Numbered from the stretch's first letter, positions 1 through 6,013 are shown. The stretch is 7,169 bases of DNA from a candidate division WOR-3 bacterium (GCA_016926475.1 JAFGON010000092.1:1-7169); one strand, 5' to 3'. The notes: a model not told the origin generated them from the letters alone. Numbers and translations are program-made.

Positions 1-884
1 GGGGATTTGCAGACAAAATAAACACCGCTTTTAAAACGCGGTTGTTTTCTGCTGATCACTTCCGGCGTGTGCTTAAGAAGATATATAGTCTTAAGCAAGC
101 TACTGAGTTTTGTGTCGAAGTTATTGCTTTCCAAAACCTTGAGCCGGCTTTCCTGGGAGAAATACTCGAATTCACTGTTGCCTGGAATTTTCATCTTCCC
201 ATCCACAACACAAATGAATCCTTTTTTATTTCTGGAAATTAAATCATTGGTGGAATTTTCGAACTTGAAAAGAACGTCGTTGATTTTAATCCCCTCGATT
301 TCCCTTTCCCTGACTATCAACAACTTTTCCCTGAACACCCTCGGGAATACTCTGCTCTTAAAATAATAGTCATCGCCGTTCTTAGTGAAGATTTCTTCAA
401 AATTCTTTACGTTAATAAAACTGCTTTCGTTCAAGGCGTTATGGACAAATGGCAATTCATAATCCCAGTTGCTGTTCTTCTGGAACATAGAGATTTCATT
501 GATGACTTTGTTGAGAAATTTGGTGAACTTGACGCATTTTTTCAGGGGCATTCCTGCCCTTGAACCGGGGAAAAGCTTTTCAATAGTGCTGTTTACAGTA
601 AGTTTTTCCCAAAGATACTGCGAAACTTCATATACTTTTCCGGAATCAATACAGAAAAAACCTACCATTTTTTTGTCACCGAGAATAAATTCCTTCTTCA
701 GAGTCTTGTAAAAACTTCCGCCCTTGTTTTCCGGAGGCGGAACAATCCAGTGGGCCGCCTTTCTTGTAAAAATTTTTAAATCTTCAATTTCCTTTTCGGA
801 GCTGAATGCGATTTCTTTCAAGCTTGCGGCAAGAAAAGTAAGCCCTTTAAGCAGTTTTTTTCTCTTGAATATTTCCACTTGCAT
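1..884 (-). CDS. Unrecognised protein encoded after a MoxR-type ATPase (3' end outside window)
   Basis: Reading frame open from an ATG at 882-884 to the left edge, giving 294 visible residues with no stop, so the C-terminus is missing. The start is supported by GCGAGG at 891-896, 6 nt upstream, and by a 38-nt overlap with the end of the AAA+ gene, which indicates translational coupling in one operon. I do not recognise the protein. It is soluble-looking and rich in Lys, Glu and Phe. Visible landmarks are a WIVPPPENKGG segment (about residues 46-56), a hydrophobic strand MVGFFCIDSGKVYEV (about 73-87) and a later strand KGFICVVDGKMKIPG. No transmembrane segment, signal peptide or Walker motif is seen. 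MoxR ATPases are commonly followed by a von Willebrand A (VWA) protein, but no MIDAS DxSxS motif occurs in the visible part; it could lie beyond the edge. It is most likely the functional partner of the ATPase. Confidence 0.8.
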   Translation of the reverse strand, partial: MQVEIFKRKKLLKGLTFLAASLKEIAFSSEKEIEDLKIFTRKAAHWIVPPPENKGGSFYKTLKKEFILGDKKMVGFFCIDSGKVYEVSQYLWEKLTVNSTIEKLFPGSRAGMPLKKCVKFTKFLNKVINEISMFQKNSNWDYELPFVHNALNESSFINVKNFEEIFTKNGDDYYFKSRVFPRVFREKLLIVREREIEGIKINDVLFKFENSTNDLISRNKKGFICVVDGKMKIPGNSEFEYFSQESRLKVLESNNFDTKLSSLLKTIYLLKHTPEVISRKQPRFKSGVYFVCKS

Positions 885-2187
885 AGTTTTCCTCGCTTTT
901 TAAAATTTCTGAAATTATTTCAACTGCGGTATCGTCGTCATTGTCAATGTATTGGTCGCAAATCCCTGTTATTCTGTAGCTGTCAACGCTCATTCCGTGA
1001 AGATTCCTGTTGAGCCAATCATCACCCTGACTGAGTATAACTTCCTTCGCTTTTTCAAAAAGTTGAATATCCTTTTCGCATGATGAAACGTTTTTTTCCT
1101 GCAAAAGCCTTGCTTTGTTCAAAATTGTCAGGGCTGATTTAAAAGCTTCTTTTCCCGATGTCGAAATCTTGAATTTTTGAAGTATTCTCTCTGTGCTTTC
1201 CTCGTTTTCCGGTTCTATCTTGATAAAACCCAGATCCCTGATTGTCTTTTCAAGTATTTCCTTCTCTAGATTTCTCGTATTCCCGTCCTCGATGGCGGGA
1301 TAAATCCAGGAAAACTCGGAAGCCATTTTAAAATTATCCCTAAAGACTTTCGTTGTAATTCTGATTTTTTTTGACATGTCTATCGCGAACATGACTTTTA
1401 ACGTCCTAAAAATCATTCCCACTCTTCTCTCGCTTACCGCTTTGAATTCTTTTTCGGAACATACATCCTGGGCATTCCTGTAATAAGCAGCGCAGAATTT
1501 TTCGGATAAATCGGTAATTTTTTGGGGCAAAGTATAATATTCTTTTTTTACTTTCTTTATAAGGGCTTGAAGTTTTTCAGTAATGTTCTTGTCGAACTCG
1601 TTATCTTCTCTCAGAAGCGACGATTTTTCATTATTTCCTTTGACAATTTTGAGTATGTCATCTTCTTTGAAATAATCATCTATCTCCACAATCTGGGCAA
1701 ATCTATCTGCGAGTGCAGGGTCAAGTGTATAAGCACCGGGATAATTCAGGGGATTCATCGCTGAAAACACATACCTTAACGAAGGAATATTTTTTCCCAT
1801 CAAGGATCTGTCCTTGATGATTTCAAGCCATTTGCTCTGCATGGCATAATTCGCCCTCGATAATTCGTCAATCAATATGAATTTTTTATTCCACAAGGTC
1901 ATGGGCGATTTTATGTATTCCATTTTACTTTTTTTCATCATTTCAGGATCTGGGAAACCGATGATGTCTTCAAAAACCGATTTAGATGCGTCGTATGCGT
2001 TGAATTCTTTTTCATCTCCTTCCGTTTTATATCCGAGAGCACGCGCTAACTGACACAACATAAACGTTTTACCAGATCCGTGTTTTCCTATAAAAAGAAG
2101 TGGTTCCCCTGTGACCAATGATGAAAGAATTATTTTGGAATACTTTTCGTATCCAAAAACTTGAAGTTTTTGTAAAATTTCATCCAT
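847..2187 (-). CDS. MoxR/AAA_5-type AAA+ ATPase
   Basis: A 446-residue ATPase, probably a cytoplasmic chaperone-like machine that uses ATP to remodel a partner protein or complex. Motifs in order: Walker A GKHGSGKT (34-41), Walker B FILIDE (103-108) followed by LSRA as in MoxR helicase-superfamily-III-like AAA+ proteins, sensor 1 SAMNP (142-146), and the DPALADRF segment (156-163) that matches the LDRF box of the MoxR/AAA_5 group. The C-terminal half (about 200-446) is helical, charged and not recognised; it is longer than in minimal MoxR proteins of about 320 residues. The ATG is supported by AGGAG at 2194-2198, 6 nt away. It is the first gene of a minus-strand operon with the overlapping unknown gene, and is divergent from the HsdS/HsdM-like pair. 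The catalytic residues look intact. The family is clear, but the substrate is not known. Confidence 0.9.
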   Translation of the reverse strand: MDEILQKLQVFGYEKYSKIILSSLVTGEPLLFIGKHGSGKTFMLCQLARALGYKTEGDEKEFNAYDASKSVFEDIIGFPDPEMMKKSKMEYIKSPMTLWNKKFILIDELSRANYAMQSKWLEIIKDRSLMGKNIPSLRYVFSAMNPLNYPGAYTLDPALADRFAQIVEIDDYFKEDDILKIVKGNNEKSSLLREDNEFDKNITEKLQALIKKVKKEYYTLPQKITDLSEKFCAAYYRNAQDVCSEKEFKAVSERRVGMIFRTLKVMFAIDMSKKIRITTKVFRDNFKMASEFSWIYPAIEDGNTRNLEKEILEKTIRDLGFIKIEPENEESTERILQKFKISTSGKEAFKSALTILNKARLLQEKNVSSCEKDIQLFEKAKEVILSQGDDWLNRNLHGMSVDSYRITGICDQYIDNDDDTAVEIISEILKSEENYASGNIQEKKTA

Positions 2188-2193
2188 TTTAAT

Positions 2194-2198
2194 CTCCT
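2194..2198 (-). promoter_or_regulatory. Ribosome binding site of the AAA+ gene
   Basis: AGGAG on the minus strand, 6 nt before the ATG at 2185-2187. It fixes the start codon of the ATPase. Confidence 0.8.
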
Positions 2199-2237
2199 TT
2201 TTTTATTATAGTGTTGCTAAATTTTATTACATCTTTG

Positions 2238-2266
2238 TTTATAGTATAAATTTGATGCAGTGTCAA
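2238..2266 (-). promoter_or_regulatory. Near-consensus sigma-70 promoter for the AAA+ operon
   Basis: On the minus strand a perfect -35 TTGACA (2261-2266) is followed by a 17-bp spacer and a -10 TATAAA (2238-2243). Transcription should start near 2230, leaving a leader of about 43 nt that contains the AGGAG site. A second TATAAT (within 2205-2216) lies nearer the gene but has no good -35. The strong promoter suggests the ATPase is expressed constitutively unless a repressor intervenes. Confidence 0.65.
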
Positions 2267-2310
2267 GAAAAATTTATAAGTGCATTGAAAAAATTATTAC
2301 CATTATTGCT

Positions 2311-2339
2311 TTGTTTTATTTTATCAACTGTGTTATCAT
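2311..2339 (+). promoter_or_regulatory. Extended -10 promoter placed for a leaderless HsdS-like mRNA
   Basis: An extended -10 element TGT-TATCAT (2331-2339) has a weak -35 TTGTTT (2311-2316) at 17 bp spacing. The ATG of the HsdS-like gene begins at 2345, only 5 bp after the -10, so transcription would start at or within a base or two of the start codon. No Shine-Dalgarno sequence is visible before this ATG, which agrees with leaderless translation. The call is from pattern only. Confidence 0.45.
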
Positions 2340-2344
2340 CTGCC

Positions 2345-2962
2345 ATGGTTATAAAAAAAATTAAGCTGTCCGATATTTGTGAAATCAGAGCCGGCTATCT
2401 TTTTAGATTTAAGATAGAAGAAGATAATGAAGGAGATGTTCAGGTAATACAGTTATCAGACGTCGGCCGTTCTCTTATTTTAGAAAATTTAGGCCAATTT
2501 AAATCCATTAAAATTGACGATAAAAGAATTCTCGAAAAACATCTTCTCAAAGAGGACGAAATCTTATTCAAAGCCAAATCAACCAACCATGTCGCAGCTG
2601 TTTTCAAGGGTAATTTTAATGCCCTCGCGACGCACCATTTTTTTATCATGAGAATACGGCCAATAGAGGGTATAAATAGGAATGAAATATTCCCCCCTTA
2701 CCTTGCCCTTTACATCAACCTTCCCCCTTCGCAGACTCATTTTTCATCCAACAGGGCGAACACACATATAATAAACAAAAACTCTCTCGAATCACTTGAA
2801 ATAGCATTACCTGATATCGAAATTCAAAAAAATGCGGTTAATGTCTATGAAAACCTCACCAAACAGATGGAAAATTACGGGAAAATTATCGAACATAAAA
2901 AAGAATTACTGGACCTGACTCTCAGCAATTTACTGGGAATATCAAATGCTTTTAAGGACTGA
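2345..2962 (+). CDS. Half-length HsdS-like DNA specificity protein (single TRD)
   Basis: A 205-residue protein resembling one half of a type I restriction S subunit (Methylase_S family), which recognises DNA and scaffolds M subunits. The N-terminus, IKLSDICEIRAGYLFR, is the standard opening of a target recognition domain (TRD). The TRD is followed by SLESLEIALPDIEIQ and a long helix ending KELLDLTLSNLLG, the usual linker and conserved central/C-terminal helix. Full S subunits have two TRDs and about 400 residues, so this one would need to dimerise to bind a bipartite site. I start at the ATG at 2345 because homology begins there. Upstream TTG (2252) and ATG (2255) codons add a signal-peptide-like hydrophobic stretch that makes no sense for a DNA-binding protein and that overlaps the promoter. 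It overlaps the next gene by 17 nt, implying coupled expression. The family is clear; the target sequence is unknown. Confidence 0.82.
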   Translation: MVIKKIKLSDICEIRAGYLFRFKIEEDNEGDVQVIQLSDVGRSLILENLGQFKSIKIDDKRILEKHLLKEDEILFKAKSTNHVAAVFKGNFNALATHHFFIMRIRPIEGINRNEIFPPYLALYINLPPSQTHFSSNRANTHIINKNSLESLEIALPDIEIQKNAVNVYENLTKQMENYGKIIEHKKELLDLTLSNLLGISNAFKD

Positions 2963-4301
2963 CAGGTTGTTTTCCGATAAAGGAAGAGAATACATTGGGC
3001 TGTACCAGAATTTCTGCGATGGCCGGCAATCATGGAACAGTTTTTCTCTGTTCTTCGGGGCAGTTCTTCTGAAGTTTTGCGAGGAATCAAAGGTTTCTTC
3101 AAACCCTTTCTCAAAAAACACAGAGCATCCTTTTTCGGGTCTTGTCACAGAAAAAAACGCCTATGAAAACCTGATATCTTTGTTGGATAAGTTTTTACAA
3201 AACAATTCCATTGAATTTACCGACATCACAAATCAAGACTTCTTTGAAAATAACTTAAGCAAGGAAGGAAAAGACAGGAAGGTAAAAATACTGGCTCTTG
3301 AGCTGTCGGACAAGAATAAATCTTTGACGGATGAGAAGGGTTTATTTTTTATTACCCTCTTCAGGTATTTTCAGCACGGAAACTATTTTTTCAACCCAGA
3401 ACAGAGGGCTCAAGAAAACGCCAAAAAGCTTATGTTTGCTTTGGCTGAAAAAAAGGGTTGTGAAAATATAGTGTTTTCAGGCATAGAAAACGGGGTGTAT
3501 TTTGATTATCAGGAAAATTATACCCGTAATATTTTCGTCGGAACTGAATCCATGTATTCCTTCTTGATCCAGACTATTTTGAAAAAATTCTCTGAATCTG
3601 AAAACATAAAAATTCTGAAACCTAAAGACGCTCTGACTTCCGGAGAAAAATTCTTAAAATTTCATTTTCCTAAATCATACGTATCCATGAGAAGAATTTT
3701 TTTCAGAAACGAAAGAGAACCCGGAGATATTCGAAGAGCTGACAATCTTTACAAAGAATACCTTTCAAAAGAACTCAATCTATTGTTTACTGAAGGAAAA
3801 GGCATTTATTTATATGTTGACGCAAGGACTCTGGCTGAAGATTATCTGAGAAATGAATTTTTTGTTTTGATTTCTCAAAAACCTCTTGATTTTGCCGTAA
3901 GACTTCCAAACATGTACTTTTTGGGAAATTACCGGCAGTCATTCGTATTCGGTTTCAGCAATAACAAGACGAAAAAAGGTGTTTTGCTTGTCGATGCGTC
4001 AATTTTCACTGAAAATAAAACAAGAAATAGTCTCACAACTGAGATTGTCGAAAGTATCGCGGATATAATCACCAATAGAAAAGAAAAAAAATATTATGCA
4101 AAAATATTTACTGAAATCGAAGATTTTAAACTAAACCTTTTCAAACCTCTTCACCCGGAATCCGCAGGTTCGGAGAATTTTTCAGATAAACTCAAGAATC
4201 TAAAAGATGAGATAAATTCCCTGACCGAGAATATCGGAAAATTAGAAGATGAATTCGATGAATTGACAGACGATATTAAAGGTCGAATACCAGAAGGTTG
4301 A
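2946..4301 (+). CDS. HsdM-like protein lacking methyltransferase catalytic motifs (pseudo-methyltransferase)
   Basis: A 451-residue protein translated in overlap with the HsdS-like gene; the spacing and overlap are those of an M/S subunit pair. By eye the C-terminal half follows the HsdM pattern: KGIYLYVDARTLAEDYLR (about 285-302), LDFAVRLPNMYF (314-325), QSFVFGFSNNKTKKGVLLVDAS (331-352 in two pieces), then LTTEIVESIAD and NRKEKKYYAKIF (363-388), and a terminal coiled coil (about 413-445) like the helices with which HsdM contacts HsdS. In the Rossmann region, the motif I position (about 173-182) reads ENIVFSGIEN with no GxGxG or DPxCGSG. The NPP(F/Y) position reads HFPKSY (240-245). VGTES (198-202) and KPKDAL (225-230) sit where motifs II and III would be. 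I infer that it cannot bind SAM normally or methylate adenine, and that it serves as a structural or DNA-binding partner. The homology is remote and read by eye, so a novel fold partner of HsdS remains possible. Confidence 0.62.
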   Translation: MLLRTDRLFSDKGREYIGLYQNFCDGRQSWNSFSLFFGAVLLKFCEESKVSSNPFSKNTEHPFSGLVTEKNAYENLISLLDKFLQNNSIEFTDITNQDFFENNLSKEGKDRKVKILALELSDKNKSLTDEKGLFFITLFRYFQHGNYFFNPEQRAQENAKKLMFALAEKKGCENIVFSGIENGVYFDYQENYTRNIFVGTESMYSFLIQTILKKFSESENIKILKPKDALTSGEKFLKFHFPKSYVSMRRIFFRNEREPGDIRRADNLYKEYLSKELNLLFTEGKGIYLYVDARTLAEDYLRNEFFVLISQKPLDFAVRLPNMYFLGNYRQSFVFGFSNNKTKKGVLLVDASIFTENKTRNSLTTEIVESIADIITNRKEKKYYAKIFTEIEDFKLNLFKPLHPESAGSENFSDKLKNLKDEINSLTENIGKLEDEFDELTDDIKGRIPEG

Positions 4302-4312
4302 GAACCTTCTGG
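4290..4312. terminator. Perfect 10-bp hairpin across the HsdM-like stop; possible bidirectional terminator
   Basis: Arms CCAGAAGGTT (4290-4299) and AACCTTCTGG (4303-4312) pair perfectly around a 3-nt loop GAG. The TGA stop (4299-4301) falls at the arm-loop junction. It lies between convergent genes, where a shared terminator is expected. No clear U-tract follows on either strand, so it may be only a by-product of the overlapping tandem repeat. A weaker hairpin, AAGGTT-GAA-AACCTT, follows at 4339-4353. Confidence 0.4.
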
Positions 4313-4380
4313 TTGAGAACATTTCGGTTGAGAACTTTAAGGTTGAAAACCTTTCAGCTTACAATCTGCTGTTTGAAAAC
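4296..4380. repeat. Tandem repeat of 15-bp period (core GGTTGAGAAC plus 5 variable bases)
   Basis: The core GGTTGAGAAC occurs at 4296-4305, 4311-4320 and 4326-4335, then GGTTGAAAAC at 4341-4350, a diverged unit at 4356-4365, and GTTTGAAAAC at 4371-4380. The register is exactly 15 bp throughout. The 5-bp spacers differ. In the plus strand this reads as pentapeptides of the type L-(R/K)-T-(F/L)-x, but no sensible protein contains them. The array fills the whole gap between the HsdM-like stop and the lipoprotein stop. Confidence 0.85.
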
Positions 4381-4381
4381 A

Positions 4382-4852
4382 CTATTCCACAATAATTTTA
4401 AGACTATATTCACCTGTTCCGGAATTTGTCGAATAAACCCTCGCCTCATACTCATCTGGTCCGGCGATGACATATATAAGCGCATCACCCATAGGGTACT
4501 CGCTGTCCCATTCGGCTAGAACCGCACCTGTGGAGACTTCGATTAGTTTGAGAAGAGGAGTGAAAGCTTCGGTCGTAACTTCGACCCTTACTTTGTCTCC
4601 TGTCGTAGCTTCAAAAGTGTATGCATCATAGGGAAAGTTCATGTGGTTGGGATCCGTCAGGTCGCCCTCTTCTATCGTGCCGGATTTTTCGATAATCTGC
4701 TCAGTTGGTTCAACCCTCGCAGTTGTATCAGCCGGCTCTGAAGATTCACCGCCAGATTCGTTTTTTGAACATTCCCAAGAGAGCAAAAGCGTCAGAATTA
4801 TTATCGGCAAATAGCACCAAACATGCATCTTTTTCACAACATTTACTCTCAT
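4382..4852 (-). CDS. Small putative lipoprotein with a PPC-like beta-sandwich domain
   Basis: A 156-residue exported protein. The N-terminus has Arg/Lys then a hydrophobic run WCYLPIIILTLLLS (12-25) ending at Cys28, which suggests lipidation, although the residues before the cysteine (Trp-Glu) are not a canonical lipobox. A Ser/Glu/Pro/Thr-rich linker follows (about 29-55). Residues 57-156 match the bacterial pre-peptidase C-terminal (PPC) domain pattern: GTIEEGDL, YDAYTFEATTGDKVRVEV, TPLLKLIEVSTGAVLAEWD and GEYSLKIIV. Such domains are usually appended to secreted enzymes; here the domain stands alone. The ATG is fixed by AGGAGG at 4859-4864, 6 nt upstream. The gene lies 89 nt after the RES toxin gene on the same strand and converges on the HsdM-like gene. 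A functional link to its neighbours is not evident. Confidence 0.78.
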   Translation of the reverse strand: MRVNVVKKMHVWCYLPIIILTLLLSWECSKNESGGESSEPADTTARVEPTEQIIEKSGTIEEGDLTDPNHMNFPYDAYTFEATTGDKVRVEVTTEAFTPLLKLIEVSTGAVLAEWDSEYPMGDALIYVIAGPDEYEARVYSTNSGTGEYSLKIIVE

Positions 4853-4858
4853 TATAAA

Positions 4859-4864
4859 CCTCCT
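4859..4864 (-). promoter_or_regulatory. Strong ribosome binding site of the putative lipoprotein gene
   Basis: A full AGGAGG on the minus strand sits 6 nt before the ATG at 4850-4852. It selects this start over the in-frame Met9 codon downstream. I saw no convincing promoter in the 89-nt gap, so the gene may be read from the RES-Xre promoter. Confidence 0.8.
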
Positions 4865-4941
4865 GTTTTAAAAGGGTTTCATATCCATAGATCGAGAGAA
4901 AATCGGAAGATTATTGAAAAGATGTTTTTTGTATTCATTAA

Positions 4942-5415
4942 TTATCTGCTGATATGATTTTTGAGCCGGCTGTCGATTTCGAAAGGTTCAGATATCCCCA
5001 TCCTCATCTTCTTGAAATCCTTGTGTGAGACGTTCAGAAGATAGTTGAATTCACTCGGGACAATGACGCTGGGGACTTTTAGAACAGGAAATTTATTTTC
5101 TTCATACCAATCGTCTCCGATGTTCCTTAAGGCTGAAGGCGCCGGAAACTTTCTCCAGTTATTCGGCAATATTTTTGGATCTATTTCTTTCACCATGGAA
5201 TTTTCAAAAATGACGGGTATCAGAACATAGTTTTCAAGCAGAGTCTTGTCCAAGTGGACCGTGATTTCAAGCAAAGCGAGAGAGATATTTTCAGAGGTGT
5301 AAACCACTTTTTTCCCTGAACTGTTCCACCTCCCGCCGTAAATTCTGGCTCCTTCACCTGAAAAAGCCGTTGCCTCAAATTTCTTTTTGACAATCCGCCA
5401 GGAGGTTATCTTCAA
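4942..5415 (-). CDS. RES-domain toxin of a RES-Xre toxin-antitoxin system
   Basis: A 157-residue RES protein. Characterised members of the family (for example MbcT) degrade NAD+ and stop growth when freed from the antitoxin. Visible hallmarks are WRIVKKKFEATAFSGEGAR (residues 6-24), YGGRWNSSGKKVVYTSE (26-42) containing Arg29, SLALLEI with Glu50, and VPSVIVP (114-120) with Ser116, followed by NYLLN (124-128) and His131. The conserved Arg, Glu and Ser are therefore present and the toxin looks active. I choose the TTG at 5413-5415, which overlaps the antitoxin stop as TTGA and gives the usual RES N-terminus. The only in-frame ATG (5533-5535) would add 40 basic residues that are just the antitoxin gene in another frame. 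The overlap implies coupled translation with less toxin than antitoxin. Confidence 0.9.
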   Translation of the reverse strand: MKITSWRIVKKKFEATAFSGEGARIYGGRWNSSGKKVVYTSENISLALLEITVHLDKTLLENYVLIPVIFENSMVKEIDPKILPNNWRKFPAPSALRNIGDDWYEENKFPVLKVPSVIVPSEFNYLLNVSHKDFKKMRMGISEPFEIDSRLKNHISR

Positions 5416-5903
5416 GGAAAAACGCCGTGTTCGAGCCTGCCCATTAGATTTTCGACTTCCTTGGCTCCGGTTTCGCTTTTTATGAAATCTATAGGTCTGA
5501 GGTTCCCGAGGCCAACCTGCTTTTCGGAAAGCCATTTTTTTGCACTGTCGAAATCCCCTTCGAAAAGCTCAATGGCTTTCCAGAAAACTCTCGACAATCT
5601 GACAAGTCTGTCGGATTCGTCGGGTTCGAGTTTTCCGGCGATTTTTCTTCTCTGAAGCGTTCGAACGCTTATCTGAAGAAGCTCCGCCAGTTCACTTGCG
5701 TTCATCTCGAGGTTTTTTTGAAATTTTAAAAAAGCGGAGTACGGAATTCCACCTTCTATGTTCTTCAAAAGAGGTTCTGTATCACAGGCCTTAAGCCCCA
5801 AGAGTATTAAGTACGGATGGGAATTTTTTTCGCCGGCAGAGTTGAGATGCTTTTTCAGATAATCGGCAGAAACGCCTTTATTTTTAGTTTCTTTTACAGC
5901 CAT
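5412..5903 (-). CDS. Xre/MbcA/ParS-type antitoxin (DUF2384)
   Basis: A 163-residue antitoxin that neutralises the adjacent RES toxin and probably represses its own operon. A helix-turn-helix lies at about residues 67-92 (NASELAELLQISVRTLQRR) and is of the Xre-like kind typical of this family. The C-terminal toxin-binding region (about 105-160) shows the DUF2384 pattern: FWKAIELF, AKKWLSEKQVGLGNLRPIDF, then TGAKEVENLMGRLEHGV. I start at the ATG at 5901-5903. The frame continues to 5996, but those 31 codons run through the promoter (5928-5956) and look like chance coding. The ribosome binding site is weak (AAAAGAA). The gene is first in the operon and its stop overlaps the toxin start, the usual antitoxin-first order. 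Confidence 0.9.
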   Translation of the reverse strand: MAVKETKNKGVSADYLKKHLNSAGEKNSHPYLILLGLKACDTEPLLKNIEGGIPYSAFLKFQKNLEMNASELAELLQISVRTLQRRKIAGKLEPDESDRLVRLSRVFWKAIELFEGDFDSAKKWLSEKQVGLGNLRPIDFIKSETGAKEVENLMGRLEHGVFP

Positions 5904-5916
5904 AAAATTCTTTTGC

Positions 5917-5946
5917 CATTTGGCTTGATTATACCAGACATTTGGC
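5917..5946. promoter_or_regulatory. Operator-like direct repeats CATTTGGC flanking the -10 box
   Basis: CATTTGGC occurs at 5917-5924 and again at 5939-5946, 22 bp apart, about two helical turns. The copies flank the TATAAT at 5928-5933. The first is part of GCCA-TT-TGGC, a small perfect inverted repeat (5915-5924); the second differs by one base (GACATTTGGC). This is where an autoregulating antitoxin would be expected to bind. The assignment is inferred from position only. Confidence 0.5.
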
Positions 5947-5956
5947 GTAAGGTAAA
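5928..5956 (-). promoter_or_regulatory. Promoter of the RES-Xre operon
   Basis: On the minus strand there is a consensus extended -10, TGG-TATAAT (TATAAT at 5928-5933), with -35 TTTACC (5951-5956) at 17 bp spacing. Transcription would begin near 5921, about 18 nt before the antitoxin ATG. This supports the shorter antitoxin start. Confidence 0.7.
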
Positions 5957-5985
5957 TCATTTTATTTAAATATATTATTTTGTAA

Positions 5986-6013
5986 TTGAAAATCAAATTG
6001 AATCAAATACAAA
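5986..6013 (+). promoter_or_regulatory. Weak candidate promoter for the Asp-box protein gene
   Basis: TTGAAA (5986-5991), a 16-bp spacer and TACAAA (6008-6013) form a plausible but weak sigma-70 match upstream of the secreted protein gene. The region is very AT-rich, so chance matches are likely. Confidence 0.25.

Noticed and set aside
42-711. Three short plus-strand open frames in the left region (42-242, 67-366, 469-711)
   Set aside because: They lie antisense to one uninterrupted minus-strand frame (1-884) that has a ribosome site and operon context; the frames give no recognisable protein.
2252-2344. Upstream start giving the HsdS-like protein a signal-peptide-like N-terminus
   Set aside because: HsdS homology begins at the later ATG, S subunits are cytoplasmic, no ribosome site precedes the TTG/ATG, and the segment contains promoter sequence. 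The hydrophobic run is a product of T-rich DNA.
2345-4301. A complete type I restriction-modification system
   Set aside because: No HsdR is present in the window, the S protein is half length and the M-like protein lacks catalytic motifs; on this evidence it is not an active methylating system.
4298-4519. Plus-strand frame with LRTFx pentapeptide repeats as a pentapeptide-repeat protein
   Set aside because: The repeats come from the 15-bp DNA array and do not match the A(D/N)LXX family pattern; the rest of the frame is antisense to the putative lipoprotein gene.
5416-5535. ATG-initiated longer form of the RES toxin
   Set aside because: The extra 40 residues are the antitoxin 3' end read in another frame and are unlike RES N-termini; the TTG at the antitoxin stop fits better.
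5904-5996. Longer antitoxin starting at 5996
   Set aside because: The extension crosses a consensus extended -10 promoter and is AT-rich low-quality sequence, so it would lie upstream of the transcript start.
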